Positions 52,282-61,954 of a stretch of DNA of 64,000 bases are shown piece after piece. This DNA comes from Alphaproteobacteria bacterium (lineage in GTDB: Bacteria; Pseudomonadota; Alphaproteobacteria; Rs-D84): positions 29,438 to 93,437 of the forward strand of contig JAGCVZ010000010.1 of assembly GCA_017962125.1 (NCBI GenBank). The letters are read 5' to 3'. The notes under the pieces were generated by a model that did not search any database, was not told the origin of the DNA, and saw only the letters and a list, made by a program, of their open reading frames with translations. Position 1 is the first letter of the stretch, and each line of letters starts with the position of its first letter. Made by a program: the position numbers and the translations under genes.

Positions 52282-53469
52282 ATGGCAAAAGAAAAGTATG
52301 TAAGAACTAAGCCGCACGTTAATATCGGTACTATTGGTCACGTTGACCACGGTAAAACGACATTGACTGCTGCTATTGTGCATTATTACGGTGTCGGTGC
52401 TGATGCACAAAAAGGTGTTAATGAAATTGACAGTGCCCCAGAAGAAAAGGCACGTGGTATAACAATTAATACCGCACACGTTGAATATGAAACAGCTAAT
52501 CGTCACTATGCACACGTTGACTGTCCAGGACACGCCGACTATGTTAAAAACATGATTACTGGTGCGGCTCAGATGGATGGTGCAATTTTGGTGGTTGCGG
52601 CAACTGATGGTCCAATGCCTCAGACTCGTGAACACATCTTGTTGGCGCGTCAGGTTGGTATTCCGAAAATCGTTGTTTATCTGAACAAATGCGATTTGGC
52701 CAATGATCCAGAATTGTTGGAATTGGTTGAAATGGAAATCCGTGAATTGTTGTCGGCGAATGACTTTGATGGTGAAAATGTGCCGATTATTCGTGGTTCT
52801 GCTATTTCCGCGTTGGAAGGCAAAAACGATGGCCTGGGCAAAGAATCAATTGATGCTTTGTTAAAAGCTTGCGATGAATACATCCCAATGCCAGAACGCC
52901 CGGTCGATAAACCTTTCTTGATGCCAATCGAAGACGTGTTCAGTATCACTGGTCGTGGAACTGTGGTTACGGGTCGTGTCGAAGCTGGTGTTATCAAAGT
53001 TGGTGACGAATGCGAAATCGTTGGTTTGCGTCCGACACAGAAGACAACTGTTACCGGTGTTGAAATGTTCCGCAAATTGTTGGATCAAGGTGAAGCCGGT
53101 GATAACATTGGTTTGTTGTTACGTGGAACAAAGAAAGAAGATGTGGAACGTGGTCAGATTATCTGCAAACCGGGTTCTATTACCCCGCACACAGATTTCG
53201 AAGCCGAAGTTTATATCTTGACCAAAGAAGAAGGCGGACGTCACACAGCGTTCTTTAGCAACTATCGTCCTCAGTTCTTCTTTAGCACAACTGATGTAAC
53301 AGGAACTATCACTTTGCCGGCTGATAAAGAAATGGTCTTGCCGGGTGATAATGTCCGCATAACGGTTGCTTTGATTGCACCTATTGCTATGGACGAAGGT
53401 CGCCGTTTCGCTATCCGCGAAGGTGGTCGTACCGTTGGCGCAGGTGTTGTGTCAAAGATTATTAAGTAA
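52282..53469 (+). CDS. tuf: Elongation factor Tu
   Basis: Delivers aminoacyl-tRNA to the ribosome. 395 residues. G1 'GHVDHGKTT', '[14 protein letters not shown]' switch I, G3 'DCPGHADYV', G4 'NKCDLA', and domains 2 and 3 to '[14 protein letters not shown]'. Length is one or two residues from the usual 394. AAGGAG ribosome site. This copy is the second one if a tufA/tufB pair exists, but the window shows only one. Confidence 0.97.
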   Translation: MAKEKYVRTKPHVNIGTIGHVDHGKTTLTAAIVHYYGVGADAQKGVNEIDSAPEEKARGITINTAHVEYETANRHYAHVDCPGHADYVKNMITGAAQMDGAILVVAATDGPMPQTREHILLARQVGIPKIVVYLNKCDLANDPELLELVEMEIRELLSANDFDGENVPIIRGSAISALEGKNDGLGKESIDALLKACDEYIPMPERPVDKPFLMPIEDVFSITGRGTVVTGRVEAGVIKVGDECEIVGLRPTQKTTVTGVEMFRKLLDQGEAGDNIGLLLRGTKKEDVERGQIICKPGSITPHTDFEAEVYILTKEEGGRHTAFFSNYRPQFFFSTTDVTGTITLPADKEMVLPGDNVRITVALIAPIAMDEGRRFAIREGGRTVGAGVVSKIIK

Positions 53470-53482
53470 TAACAATGTTCGT

Positions 53483-53515
53483 TTGGTCGCCCACAGGAAT
53501 CTGTTGGGCGACCAA
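53483..53515 (+). other. Strong hairpin in the tuf-rpsJ spacer
   Basis: TTGGTCGCCCACAG-GAAT-CTGTTGGGCGACCAA, a stem of about 14 pairs with one bulge and no T run. It may be a processing site or transcript pause between the str and S10 parts. Confidence 0.6.
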
Positions 53516-53550
53516 TGACGGTAATAGACAAAATAAGGGAAACAAGCAAA

Positions 53551-53862
53551 ATGGTACCAGCATCAAAAATTCGCATCAAATTGACGGCTTTTGACCATAG
53601 AGTTTTGGTTGAATCGGTGGAGGAGATTGTCAAAACTGCAAAGCGTACCGGCGCAGATGTCGTAGGACCTGTTCGCTTGCCGACATTGGTTCAAAAATTT
53701 ACAGTCAATCGTTCGCCGCACGTCGATAAAAAGTCGCGTGAACAGTTTGAAATTCGCAATCACAAAGCGGTTGTGGATATTGTTAATCCAACCCCTCAGA
53801 CAGTTGATGCACTGATGAAGTTGGATTTGGCATCGGGTGTTGATGTAAAAATTAAATTGTAA
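53551..53862 (+). CDS. rpsJ: 30S ribosomal protein S10
   Basis: 103 residues from the ATG at 53551 ([16 protein letters not shown]), which matches the family N-terminus; the ORF from 53515 adds 12 residues. 'GPVRLPT', '[23 protein letters not shown]'-type sequence ('[15 protein letters not shown]') are diagnostic. Also the NusB/antitermination partner NusE. First gene of the S10 block; AAGGGAAAC ribosome site. Confidence 0.95.
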   Translation: MVPASKIRIKLTAFDHRVLVESVEEIVKTAKRTGADVVGPVRLPTLVQKFTVNRSPHVDKKSREQFEIRNHKAVVDIVNPTPQTVDALMKLDLASGVDVKIKL

Positions 53863-53937
53863 TGGTTTGTTAGCGTTAGATAATTGTTGACTTTTTTAAA
53901 CAATGTTCTAACCTCTGGCAGAAAAAAAGGCAAAAAA

Positions 53938-54669
53938 ATGAAACGTAGTGGGTTGATTACAACAAAAATAGGAATGACACGTCTGTATGATGATACGGGT
54001 GTTGCACATGCGGTCACGGTTCTGTCCGTTGGTGATTGCGCAGTTATCGGCAATCGTACGATTGAAAAGAACGGTTATGTAGCAAATGTCTTGGGTATTC
54101 GTGAAGCCAAGGCAAAACATATTGCAAAGCCTCAGGCAGTTGCTGCGGAAAAAGCGGGTGTTAAGCCGTATCGCAAAATTGTGGAATTTCGTTGCAGTGA
54201 TGATTGCGTGATTCCAGTTGGAACGAATATGGTTGCATCTCATTTTGTTGCTGGGCAGTTTGTCGATGTCCAGGCAACCAGTAAGGGTAAAGGTTTCCAA
54301 GGTGCGATGAAACGTCATAACTTTGGTGGTAAAGAAGCAACCCATGGTGTGTTAAAGGCGCATCGTTCACTTGGTGGTACAGGTATGCGTGAGTGGCCGG
54401 GTCGTGTTTTGCCGGGCAAAAAGATGTCTGGTCAGATGGGTAACGAAACTGTTACAGTTCAAAATTTAAAGGTTTTTGGCATTGATGATGCAGAAAACCT
54501 GGTCTTTGTTGAAGGTGCTGTGCCGGGTGCAAATGGAACATTTGTTCTGGTTACAGATGCAATTAAAAAAGAACAGAAAGATTTGCCAATTCCGACGTGT
54601 GAAGTAAAAAAGACTGCCGCGGAAGAAACTAAGACGGAAGAAACCAAATCAGAATCTGTTGCAGAGTAA
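53938..54669 (+). CDS. rplC: 50S ribosomal protein L3
   Basis: 243 residues from the ATG at 53938, preceded by AAAAAAAGG; the ORF extending to 53884 adds 18 unlikely residues. 'GLITTKIGMTRLYDD', 'GQFVDVQATSKGKGFQGAMKRHNFGG' and 'GHRSLGGTGMREWPGRVLPGKKMSGQMG' type sequence show an L3 with the long finger loop. A short acidic C-terminal tail (AAEETKTEETKSESVAE) is extra. Confidence 0.95.
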   Translation: MKRSGLITTKIGMTRLYDDTGVAHAVTVLSVGDCAVIGNRTIEKNGYVANVLGIREAKAKHIAKPQAVAAEKAGVKPYRKIVEFRCSDDCVIPVGTNMVASHFVAGQFVDVQATSKGKGFQGAMKRHNFGGKEATHGVLKAHRSLGGTGMREWPGRVLPGKKMSGQMGNETVTVQNLKVFGIDDAENLVFVEGAVPGANGTFVLVTDAIKKEQKDLPIPTCEVKKTAAEETKTEETKSESVAE

Positions 54670-54700
54670 TAGGTTTTGACAGGCAATAAGGTGAACTAAA

Positions 54701-55324
54701 ATGCAAGCAAATGTTATAAATTTTGATGGCAAGACAGTCGGCAAGATTGAATTGCAAGATTCTATTTTTGGTTTGGATGCACGTGCGGATGTGTTACATC
54801 GTGTTGTGACCTGGCAGCGTGCCAAGGCGCGTGCTGGGACACATGCGGTTAAGACAGTGTCTGATGTCGCGGGCAGTGGTAAAAAGGCCTTTAAGCAGAA
54901 GAAGACCGGTAACGCGCGTCAAGGTGAACGCTATAATGTGCACATGCGTGGCGGTGGTGTGGTTCATGGACCAGTTGTTCGCGACCACAGTATTGATTTA
55001 CCTAAAAAGATTCGTGTGCTTGGTTTGAAAATGGCGTTATCATCTAAAGCAAAGGACAACGCTTTGGTTATCGTTGATTCTGAAAAATTGTCGGCAACAA
55101 AGACCGCGACTTTAGCAAAGCAACTGAAAAAGTTGGAAATTTCTTCGGCTTTGTTTGTTGGTGCAGATGCGTTGGATGAAAATTTCAAAAAATCCGCTGC
55201 GAACATCAAGAACGTTGATGTATTGCCTACGGTTGGGTTGAATGTTTTGGATATTTTGAAACACGATAAATTGGTCTTGACGCAAGACGCAGTCAAGGCA
55301 GTAGAAAAACGCCTTGGTGCATAA
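54701..55324 (+). CDS. rplD: 50S ribosomal protein L4
   Basis: 207 residues. '[30 protein letters not shown]' type N-terminus with the extended loop, and '[31 protein letters not shown]' core. In E. coli L4 regulates the S10 operon through its leader; no such leader was recognised here. 31-base gap from rplC. Confidence 0.94.
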   Translation: [207 protein letters not shown]

Positions 55325-55356
55325 GGGCAATCGGTTTGACAAAAGAGGTTATAGAT

Positions 55357-55689
55357 ATGGCAGAAAAAAAAGTTCATACAGAAAAGAAAACCGCTGTGAC
55401 AGCTGGTGTTTATGATGTGCTTCGTCGTCCGATTGTTTCGGAAAAAGCAGTCAAGTTGTCGGAAGGCAATGCGGTTGCCTTTGAAATTGATGCGCGTGCA
55501 ACCAAAGAAGATGTTGTTCGTGCAATTCAGGCAATATACAATGTGAAACCAAGCAAGGTGAATATTGTTGTTGTCAAGGGTAAGGTTAAACATTTCCGTG
55601 GTCGTGGTACAGGAACACAACGTACAGTAAAAAAAGCATATGTTTCTTTGCCAGCGGATGCGAAATTAGATTTAGCTACAAATATATAA
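55357..55689 (+). CDS. rplW: 50S ribosomal protein L23
   Basis: 110 residues from the ATG at 55357 (MAEKKVHTEKK), with AGAGG upstream; the ORF from 55336 adds seven residues. 'YDVLRRPIVSEKAVKL' and 'VNIVVVKGKVKHFRGRGTGTQRTVKKAYV' are L23 features. Docking site for trigger factor and SRP at the exit tunnel. A 66-base gap with a TGTCCCCAGCAG..TTGGGG hairpin precedes rplB. Confidence 0.94.
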   Translation: MAEKKVHTEKKTAVTAGVYDVLRRPIVSEKAVKLSEGNAVAFEIDARATKEDVVRAIQAIYNVKPSKVNIVVVKGKVKHFRGRGTGTQRTVKKAYVSLPADAKLDLATNI

Positions 55690-55755
55690 ACATAATGTCC
55701 CCAGCAGATAATCCACTGTTGGATGCTAATGTTGGGGTGATAAAAGGATAATGAG

Positions 55756-56589
55756 ATGGCATTAAAGAACTATAAACCGATAACCGCAGGAACACGTGGT
55801 TTGGTTTTGATTGACCACAGTGAATTGCACCGTGGTGCACCGGAAAAATCTTTGACCGTTGGTTTAAAATCCAAAGGTGGTCGTAATAATTTTGGGCATG
55901 TTACTGTTCCACACCAAGGTGGCGGTCACAAGCGCAAATATCGTTTAATTGATTTTAAGCGCAAAAAATTAGATATGCCGGCGACGGTTGTGCGTTTGGA
56001 ATATGATCCGAATCGTACCGCTTTTATTGCTTTGATTGAATATAAAGATGGTGTGCGTTCTTATATTTTGGCACCACGTGATTTGAAAGCGGGCGACGTC
56101 GTTATTTCCGGAACACGCGAAGATATTAAGCCTGGTAATGCGATGCCACTGAAAAATATGCCGATTGGTACAATTGTTCACAATGTTGAATTGAAACCTG
56201 GGGCTGGGGGGCAGTTGGCACGTAGTGCAGGTTGTTATGCTCAGCTTATGGGTAAAGACGGTGTTTATGCTCAGATTAAAATGAACAGTGGTGAGTTGCG
56301 CAAGGTTCATTCTGATTGTCGTGCGACGGTTGGAACGGTTTCTAACCAAGATCAACGCAATGTTAATTTGGGTAAGGCGGGTCGTGCACGTTGGTTGGGA
56401 ATTCGTCCATCTACGCGCGGTATGGCACAGAACCCTGTGGATCATCCGATGGGTGGTGGTAATGGTCACTCTAAGGGGCATGAACCGGTATCAAGAACTG
56501 GTATTCCAGCCAAGGGTTATAGGACGCGCAGAAATAAACGTACAACCAAGATGATTATTCGTAGCAGACATTTGGCAAAGAAAAAATAA
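55756..56589 (+). CDS. rplB: 50S ribosomal protein L2
   Basis: Peptidyl-transferase-centre protein, 277 residues. '[21 protein letters not shown]', '[17 protein letters not shown]', '[27 protein letters not shown]' type stretches and the C-terminal '[31 protein letters not shown]' include the conserved histidine motif. Full length. Confidence 0.96.
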   Translation: MALKNYKPITAGTRGLVLIDHSELHRGAPEKSLTVGLKSKGGRNNFGHVTVPHQGGGHKRKYRLIDFKRKKLDMPATVVRLEYDPNRTAFIALIEYKDGVRSYILAPRDLKAGDVVISGTREDIKPGNAMPLKNMPIGTIVHNVELKPGAGGQLARSAGCYAQLMGKDGVYAQIKMNSGELRKVHSDCRATVGTVSNQDQRNVNLGKAGRARWLGIRPSTRGMAQNPVDHPMGGGNGHSKGHEPVSRTGIPAKGYRTRRNKRTTKMIIRSRHLAKKK

Positions 56590-56614
56590 ACTAAAATAAA
56601 ACGGAGTTAAATAA

Positions 56615-56896
56615 ATGTCTCGTTCAGTTTGGAAAGGTCCCTTTGTTAATCCTTCTCTTTTGGATAAGGTCAAAGCGGCGCAAGAAAAAGATGATCACAA
56701 GCCAATTAGAACTTGGTCGCGTGGCAGTACGATAGTTCCACCAATGGTTGGATTAACTTTTGAAGTTCACAATGGTAACAAGTTTATTCCTGTATCCGTT
56801 GTTGAAGATATGGTTGGACATAAACTTGGCGAATTTGCGCCGACACGCACCTTTAAGGGGCATGCCGCAAATAAAAAGGCCGCAGCAGGTAAGTAA
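56615..56896 (+). CDS. rpsS: 30S ribosomal protein S19
   Basis: 93 residues: '[10 protein letters not shown]', '[50 protein letters not shown]' type core, all S19. Basic C-terminus. 25 bases after rplB. Confidence 0.96.
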   Translation: MSRSVWKGPFVNPSLLDKVKAAQEKDDHKPIRTWSRGSTIVPPMVGLTFEVHNGNKFIPVSVVEDMVGHKLGEFAPTRTFKGHAANKKAAAGK

Positions 56897-56912
56897 TCAA
56901 AAGGTGTAGATT

Positions 56913-57326
56913 ATGACAAGATATGGAATAAAAGATAATCAGGTTCGCGCTTTCAATAAAATGATACGCATCAGTACGCAAAAATTGAACTTGGTTTGTG
57001 CCATGGTTCGCGGTTTGCCGGTCGCACGTGCCATTGATGTGTTGAAATTTTCGAAAAAACGTGTTGCTGGTGAAGTGTTAAAAACTTTGATGTCTGCAAT
57101 TGCTAATGCAGAACATAACAAGAACTTGGCTGTTGATACCTTGTTTATCAAAGAAATTTGGTGTGGCAAGGCATTGACTATGAAACGTATAATGCCGGGA
57201 CCACGTGGAAGTGCGCGTCCAATTTTGAAACCTTTTTCAAATTTGACGATTGTTTTGGAAGCGGGGGTCGCACCGAAAAAAGAAACAGCAAAAAAGAAAG
57301 AAACCAAGAAAAAAGAAACAAAATAA
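56913..57326 (+). CDS. rplV: 50S ribosomal protein L22
   Basis: 137 residues; the core (about 10-115) has 'RISTQKLNLVCAMVRGLPVARAIDVLKF', 'ANAEHNKNLAVDTLFIKEIW' and the tunnel hairpin 'PGPRGSARPILKPFSNLTIVLE'. A Lys/Glu-rich C-terminal tail (KKETAKKKETKKKETK) is added. A 87-base gap to rpsC holds a GGGGGGTAACCCC hairpin. Confidence 0.95.
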   Translation: MTRYGIKDNQVRAFNKMIRISTQKLNLVCAMVRGLPVARAIDVLKFSKKRVAGEVLKTLMSAIANAEHNKNLAVDTLFIKEIWCGKALTMKRIMPGPRGSARPILKPFSNLTIVLEAGVAPKKETAKKKETKKKETK

Positions 57327-57413
57327 AAGAACAATGTTTGGTGGTATGGGGGGTAACCCCGGAATAAAGCCGAAAGGTTTCAAGAACACTAAACATAAAC
57401 GTAAGGAAAAAAA

Positions 57414-58124
57414 ATGGGACAGAAAGTATCGCCAATTGCACAGCGTTTATCCATAAATAAAGTTCCGGATTCTCGCTGGATTATGGACAAGAAGCATTAT
57501 GCAGCTTGTTTAGAAGAAGATAATACGATTCGTAATTTTATCGAAAAGAAATTAAAAAAAGCGGGTATAGCGAAAATTGTTATAGATCGTATTGCAAGAA
57601 AAGTCGTTATAACAGTTCATACGTCTCGTCCAGGTATGATTATTGGTAAGAATGGCGCAGATATTGAGGCTTTGCGTAACGATATTAAAAAATTGGTCAA
57701 GAACGATCAGGTTGTTGTGAATATCTATGAAGTTCGTAGACCAGATTTGAATGCGCAGTTGGTTGCCCAGGGTATTGCGCAACAGATTGAAGGGCGTGTT
57801 TCTTATAAACGTGCTATGAAAAAAGGTATACAAAACGCGCAAAAGGCTGGTGCTCAGGGTGTTAAAATTATGTGTTCTGGACGTTTGAATGGTGCAGAGA
57901 TTGCGCGTAGTGAGCAAATTCGTGAAGGGCGTATTCCTTTGCATACTTTGCGTGCAGATATTGACTATGCTGCGGTTCAGGCCAAGACCACATATGGTGT
58001 TGTTGGGGTAAAGGTTTGGATTTATACTGGTGATGTTGTAAACAAAGAAAAGTGGGCATCAGAAATGGCTCGTCCAACTGAGTATGCCGGAACAAGTGAC
58101 AACAGAAGAACAAAAAACAATTAA
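57414..58124 (+). CDS. rpsC: 30S ribosomal protein S3
   Basis: mRNA-entry protein, 236 residues. KH domain with 'TSRPGMIIGKNGADIEALRNDI' (GxxG loop), and the C-terminal 'RSEQIREGRIPLHTLRADIDYAAVQAKTTYGVVGVKVWIYTGD' region. Full length. Confidence 0.96.
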   Translation: MGQKVSPIAQRLSINKVPDSRWIMDKKHYAACLEEDNTIRNFIEKKLKKAGIAKIVIDRIARKVVITVHTSRPGMIIGKNGADIEALRNDIKKLVKNDQVVVNIYEVRRPDLNAQLVAQGIAQQIEGRVSYKRAMKKGIQNAQKAGAQGVKIMCSGRLNGAEIARSEQIREGRIPLHTLRADIDYAAVQAKTTYGVVGVKVWIYTGDVVNKEKWASEMARPTEYAGTSDNRRTKNN

Positions 58125-58143
58125 AGAAAGTTGAGGTTTTATC

Positions 58144-58557
58144 ATGTTAATGCCAAATAAAACAAAATTTCGTAAACAGCACAAAGGTCGTATTCATGGT
58201 GTCGCCAAGGGTGGTAGTGAATTGGCTTTTGGTTCTTTTGGGTTAAAAGCCTTGTCGCCGGAACGTATTACTGCACGTCAGATAGAAGCGGCGCGTCGTG
58301 CAATTACGCGTCGTATGAGACGTATGGGCAAACTTTGGATTCGTGTTTTTCCTGATGTTCCTGTGACAGCAAAACCGGCTCAGGTTCGTATGGGTAAAGG
58401 TAAAGGTGCCGTTGAATACTGGATTTGCCGTGTAAAACCGGGACGTATAATTTTTGAATTGGATGGTGTGAAGCCAGATGTTGCCCAAGAAGCTTTTGCT
58501 TTGGCTGCGGCGAAGTTACCAATCAAAACGAAAATTGTTGAACGTAAAGTTAACTAA
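58144..58557 (+). CDS. rplP: 50S ribosomal protein L16
   Basis: 137 residues, '[21 protein letters not shown]', '[21 protein letters not shown]', '[22 protein letters not shown]'. The usual MLMP start. Binds tRNA between A and P sites. 20 bases after rpsC. Confidence 0.96.
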   Translation: MLMPNKTKFRKQHKGRIHGVAKGGSELAFGSFGLKALSPERITARQIEAARRAITRRMRRMGKLWIRVFPDVPVTAKPAQVRMGKGKGAVEYWICRVKPGRIIFELDGVKPDVAQEAFALAAAKLPIKTKIVERKVN

Positions 58558-58586
58558 GTTTTTGGGGATAATAAAAGGTGGCTAGG

Positions 58587-58772
58587 ATGGCAGAAAAGAA
58601 AACGGAATCTTTAAAGAAAGAAGAATTGAGAAGCAATTTGGTTGATTTGAAAAAAACTCAAATGAATCAACGCTTTCAGCATGCGGCTGGGAATTTACCA
58701 AAAACACATGTTTTGCGGAAAACCCGTCGTGAAATTGCACGTGTGAAAACAAAATTGAATGCGGCGCAATAA
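58587..58772 (+). CDS. rpmC: 50S ribosomal protein L29
   Basis: 61 residues from the ATG at 58587, with AAAGG ten bases upstream; a GTG at 58578 would add three residues but sits on the ribosome site. 'LKKEELRSNLVDLKKTQMNQRFQHAAGNL' and 'RKTRREIARVKTKLN' are L29. The length is typical. Confidence 0.93.
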   Translation: MAEKKTESLKKEELRSNLVDLKKTQMNQRFQHAAGNLPKTHVLRKTRREIARVKTKLNAAQ

Positions 58773-58789
58773 AAAGATACTAATTTTGG

Positions 58790-58817
58790 TTGAGATTTCT
58801 ATTTTTTAGAGTATCAT
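58790..58817 (+). promoter_or_regulatory. Candidate internal promoter before rpsQ
   Basis: TTGAGA (58790-58795), 16 bases, TATCAT (58812-58817), in the 94-base gap between rpmC and rpsQ. Confidence 0.4.
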
Positions 58818-58866
58818 ATGCCAGGTTAGGTTAAAGTAAACAAAAAAGTATATAAGGGATAGTGTT

Positions 58867-59136
58867 ATGCCAAAACGTATACTGCAAGGAACGGTTAGAA
58901 GTACAGCAAATGATAAGACGGTTGTTGTAGAAGTAGAACGTCGCTTTCGTCATCCGTTGTATGGAAAATTCGTGAAGCACAATAAAAAGTACAAGGCGCA
59001 CGATGAAGACAACAAGTATAAAGTTGGCGACATTGTTGCGATTGAAGAGCATCGTCCGATATCAAAAACCAAATCTTGGATTGTCAAGGGGTTGGTTGGT
59101 GTATCGAAAAACGACGATGTAGAGGTAACAGACTAA
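58867..59136 (+). CDS. rpsQ: 30S ribosomal protein S17
   Basis: 89 residues: '[47 protein letters not shown]' type OB fold, '[21 protein letters not shown]'. Full length. A 109-base spacer with no gene follows before rplN. Confidence 0.95.
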   Translation: MPKRILQGTVRSTANDKTVVVEVERRFRHPLYGKFVKHNKKYKAHDEDNKYKVGDIVAIEEHRPISKTKSWIVKGLVGVSKNDDVEVTD

Positions 59137-59245
59137 ATCAACCCAGGGGTCTTTGAGGGCGCAGTGGTCTTTGGACTGTTGCATCAGTCGGATCCCGTAA
59201 CAAAGCATTGGGGAACAGCCCCGATTGCAGGATGAGGATAAGGTT
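59137..59245 (+). other. Structured spacer between rpsQ and rplN (possible spc leader)
   Basis: G-rich gap with repeated GTCTTTG (59150 and 59171 region) and the pairs GGACTG..CAGTC and GGGGAACAGCCCC. In E. coli the spc operon leader begins here. No gene, promoter or known binding site is identified. Confidence 0.4.
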
Positions 59246-59620
59246 ATGATTCAAAATGAAACAAGATTGACGGTTGCGGATAATTCTGGTGCGCGTGAGG
59301 CTATGTGCATCAAGGTGTTGGGCGGTTCACATCGTCGTTATGCCACCGTCGGTGATAAAATTGTGGTCGCCATCAAAGAAGCAATTCCGCGTGGCAAGGT
59401 GCAGAAAGGGACAGTGCAACGTGCGATTATTGTACGGACCAAGTTCCCAGTTAAACGTCCGGATGGTTCAATAATTCGTTTCGATGACAATGCGGTCGTT
59501 TTGATAAACAAGAACAACTTTGAACCGATTGGAACACGTATCTTTGGGCCTATTGCGCGTGAAGTTCGTCGTAAATATGATGTTCAAAAAATTGTATCTT
59601 TGGCACCAGAAGTGTTATAA
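59246..59620 (+). CDS. rplN: 50S ribosomal protein L14
   Basis: 124 residues from the ATG at 59246 ([21 protein letters not shown]), with AAGG upstream; the ORF from 59225 adds seven residues. '[46 protein letters not shown]' and '[13 protein letters not shown]' are L14. First gene of the spc part. Confidence 0.95.
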   Translation: MIQNETRLTVADNSGAREAMCIKVLGGSHRRYATVGDKIVVAIKEAIPRGKVQKGTVQRAIIVRTKFPVKRPDGSIIRFDDNAVVLINKNNFEPIGTRIFGPIAREVRRKYDVQKIVSLAPEVL

Positions 59621-59644
59621 TAACAGGATTAAAAAGGTTGCAAG

Positions 59645-59947
59645 ATGAAAATAAAAAAAGGCGATGAAGTCGTAGTTATTTCGGGAAAATACAAGGGCGT
59701 CAAAGGTCATGTATTAGAGGCGCGGCCGGCAGAATCACGTGTTGTTGTTGAAGGTGTCAATCGTCACAAATGGCATGTGAAACCGACACAAAATCAACCT
59801 GGTCATATTGTTGACCGTGAGGCACCTATTCATGTGTCTAATGTTGCGTTGGTGGATCCGAAAGCTAAAAAAGCCACGCGTGTTGGGTACAAGGTTGAAA
59901 AAGGTAAAAAAGTTCGTATTGCCAAGAAGTCTGGGGTCGAATTGTAA
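59645..59947 (+). CDS. rplX: 50S ribosomal protein L24
   Basis: 100 residues. KOW-domain start '[26 protein letters not shown]', then '[35 protein letters not shown]' as in L24, which initiates large-subunit assembly. 24 bases after rplN. Confidence 0.95.
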   Translation: MKIKKGDEVVVISGKYKGVKGHVLEARPAESRVVVEGVNRHKWHVKPTQNQPGHIVDREAPIHVSNVALVDPKAKKATRVGYKVEKGKKVRIAKKSGVEL

Positions 59948-59956
59948 GAAAACTAT

Positions 59957-59970
59957 CCCGCTGTTACGGG
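59957..59970 (+). other. Repeated hairpin CCCG-CTGTTA-CGGG before rplE
   Basis: The same CCG-CTGTTA-CGGGAA unit recurs before rplR (62031-62047). Both lie in ribosomal-gene spacers. Confidence 0.5.
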
Positions 59971-59991
59971 AAATAACGTTAAGGATAAAAA

Positions 59992-60537
59992 ATGCAAAGC
60001 AGATTGCGTGAAATTTATGAAAAAGAAATTGTTCCTGAATTAGTTAAAGAATTCGGATACAAGAATATGTTGGCGGTTCCTAAACTGTCGAAAATTGTTT
60101 TGAATATGGGTGTTGGTGAGGCGGTTCTTGATAAAAAGAAACTTGATGCCGCGGTCACAGATTTGACTGCTATTGCGGCACAGAAGCCGATTATTACCCA
60201 TGCGAAAAAATCTATTGCGACATATCGTTTGCGTGAAGGTCAGGCGATTGGAACCAAGGTTACATTGCGTGGTAAACGTATGTATGATTTCTTGGATAAA
60301 TTGATTATGGTTGCTTTGCCACGTGTCAAGGATTTTCGTGGGCTCTCGAAATCGAAATTTGATGGTCGTGGAAATTATGCTTTTGGTATCAAAGAACATT
60401 TGATATTTCCAGAAATTTCCATTGATAAAATTGATTCTATTCGTGGTATGGATATTGTAATTGCAACAACTGCGAAGACAGATGACGAGGCGCGCGCATT
60501 GCTGACTAAACTCGGCCTGCCGTTAGTATTGAAATAA
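59992..60537 (+). CDS. rplE: 50S ribosomal protein L5
   Basis: 5S rRNA-binding protein, 181 residues. '[33 protein letters not shown]', '[27 protein letters not shown]' and '[36 protein letters not shown]' are complete L5 signatures. Confidence 0.96.
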   Translation: MQSRLREIYEKEIVPELVKEFGYKNMLAVPKLSKIVLNMGVGEAVLDKKKLDAAVTDLTAIAAQKPIITHAKKSIATYRLREGQAIGTKVTLRGKRMYDFLDKLIMVALPRVKDFRGLSKSKFDGRGNYAFGIKEHLIFPEISIDKIDSIRGMDIVIATTAKTDDEARALLTKLGLPLVLK

Positions 60538-60552
60538 TAAAAGGAACGAAAA

Positions 60553-60855
60553 ATGGCTAAATTAGGGTTAAGAAATAAACAGAAAAAACGTGAAGGGATG
60601 GTCAAAAAATACGCTGCAAAGCGTGCCGCGTTAAAGGAAAAAATGTCACGTAATGCGACACCCGAAGAACGCAAAGAAGCGATGCTGAAATTGGCAAAGT
60701 TGCCGCGCAATGCCAATCCGACACGTTTGCATAATCGGTGCAGTATTACTGGACGTGCGCGTGGGTTTATGCGTATGTTTGGTCTGTGTCGTCAGCAGGT
60801 TAGAACCCAGGCATCCGAAGGTAAATTGCCGGGAGTTCGTAAGTCAAGTTGGTAA
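60553..60855 (+). CDS. rpsN: 30S ribosomal protein S14
   Basis: 100 residues, the long zinc-less type (no CxxC knuckle): 'MAKLGLRNKQKKREGMVKKYA', 'LHNRCSITGRARGFMRMFGLCRQQVR', 'GVRKSSW'. The non-zinc version fits proteobacteria. A 53-base gap with a CCGATTG..CAATCGG hairpin precedes rpsH. Confidence 0.95.
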   Translation: MAKLGLRNKQKKREGMVKKYAAKRAALKEKMSRNATPEERKEAMLKLAKLPRNANPTRLHNRCSITGRARGFMRMFGLCRQQVRTQASEGKLPGVRKSSW

Positions 60856-60908
60856 AAAAGTAATGCCGATTGTGGACAATGCAATCGGTTATAGAATAGG
60901 AGTAAAAG

Positions 60909-61307
60909 ATGTCATTATCACACCCAATCGGAGATATGGTTGCCCGCATACGTAATGGTCAGAATGCCGGAAAAGAAACCGTAACTGTTCCGAATAGCAA
61001 ATTGCGTGCCGCAGTTTTAGCGGTTCTTAAAGAAGAAGGTTTTATTGAAGATTTTCGCAATGAAAAAATCGATGAACATCGTTCTAATTTGGTCATCGTA
61101 TTAAAATATGTAGGCGGAAATGGTGCAATCCAAGAGATTTCTGTGGTGTCGAAACCGGGGCGCCGTGTTTATTCAGGTGCCGCCAAGATGCCACGTGTTT
61201 TGAATGGACTTGGGGTTTCTATTGTATCAACACCGCATGGTGTCATGACGGATCACAAGGCGCGTTTGATGAACGTCGGTGGTGAAGTTTTGTGCAAGGT
61301 TATATAA
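60909..61307 (+). CDS. rpsH: 30S ribosomal protein S8
   Basis: 132 residues: 'SHPIGDMVARIRNGQNAGKETVTVPNSKL', 'EGFIEDFRNEKID', 'SKPGRRVYSGAAKMPRVLNGLGVSIVSTPHGVMTDHKAR'. In E. coli S8 represses the spc operon. AGGAGTAAAAG ribosome site. Confidence 0.96.
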   Translation: MSLSHPIGDMVARIRNGQNAGKETVTVPNSKLRAAVLAVLKEEGFIEDFRNEKIDEHRSNLVIVLKYVGGNGAIQEISVVSKPGRRVYSGAAKMPRVLNGLGVSIVSTPHGVMTDHKARLMNVGGEVLCKVI

Positions 61308-61323
61308 TTAAAAGGATGTAATT

Positions 61324-61875
61324 ATGTCTAGGGCAGGAAAATATCCAGTTAAATTGGTTGATGGTGTGGTTGCATCTTTGGATGGCGACAAGTTGATTGT
61401 CAAAGGACCAAAGGGCGAGTTGGCTGTAGCGATGAGTACAAAAAATTCTTCGTTGGTTGATGTCAAGGTCGAAGGAGCCGAAGTTGTTGTTACCCCAAAG
61501 AACGCAGAAGATAAAGCTTCGCGTGCGATGTGGGGAACGATGACTCGCAATATTCGCAATGCGGTCGAAGGTGTGACAAAGGGCTTTTCCAAGGCGATGT
61601 ATATGAAAGGTGTTGGATACAAAGCATCGGTTAGTGGTAAAAAGTTTACTTTGGTTGTTGGTTTTTCGCATGATGTTGTTATGGAAATTCCGGATGGTTT
61701 GACTGTGACAATGGGAGAAACGCCTACAGAATTTACCATTAGCGGTAATGACAAATGTGCGGTTGGGCTGTTCGCGGATAAAATTCACAAGATTCGCAAA
61801 ATGGACCCGTACAAAGCCAAAGGTATCTTCTATAAGGGTGAAAAGATTCGTCACAAAGAAGGTAAAAAGAAATAA
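61324..61875 (+). CDS. rplF: 50S ribosomal protein L6
   Basis: 183 residues: 'MSRAGKYPVKLVDGV', 'GPKGELAVAM', 'MWGTMTRNIRNAVEGVTKGFSKAMYMKGVGYKASV' and the C-terminal 'MDPYKAKGIFYKGEKIRHKEGKKK'. Full length. It is followed by an unusual 190-base spacer before rplR. Confidence 0.96.
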   Translation: MSRAGKYPVKLVDGVVASLDGDKLIVKGPKGELAVAMSTKNSSLVDVKVEGAEVVVTPKNAEDKASRAMWGTMTRNIRNAVEGVTKGFSKAMYMKGVGYKASVSGKKFTLVVGFSHDVVMEIPDGLTVTMGETPTEFTISGNDKCAVGLFADKIHKIRKMDPYKAKGIFYKGEKIRHKEGKKK

Positions 61876-61897
61876 TCGTGTAAAAAGGGGACTGTTT

Positions 61898-61954
61898 ATG
61901 GATAGAAATATCGTTGCTAATTCAAAAATTTTTAATAACCTAATTCGGTTTTGA
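61898..61954 (+). CDS. Possible 18-residue ORF in the rplF-rplR spacer
   Basis: ATG at 61898 with AAAAGGGGA upstream, encoding MDRNIVANSKIFNNLIRF. It lies in a long AT-rich spacer where ribosomal operons normally have only a few bases. Coding status is uncertain; it may be a leader peptide or chance. Confidence 0.3.
   Translation: MDRNIVANSKIFNNLIRF

Noticed and set aside
57250..57456. Lys-rich ORF over the rplV end and rpsC start
   Set aside because: It is an out-of-frame reading of the Lys-rich rplV tail and the spacer.
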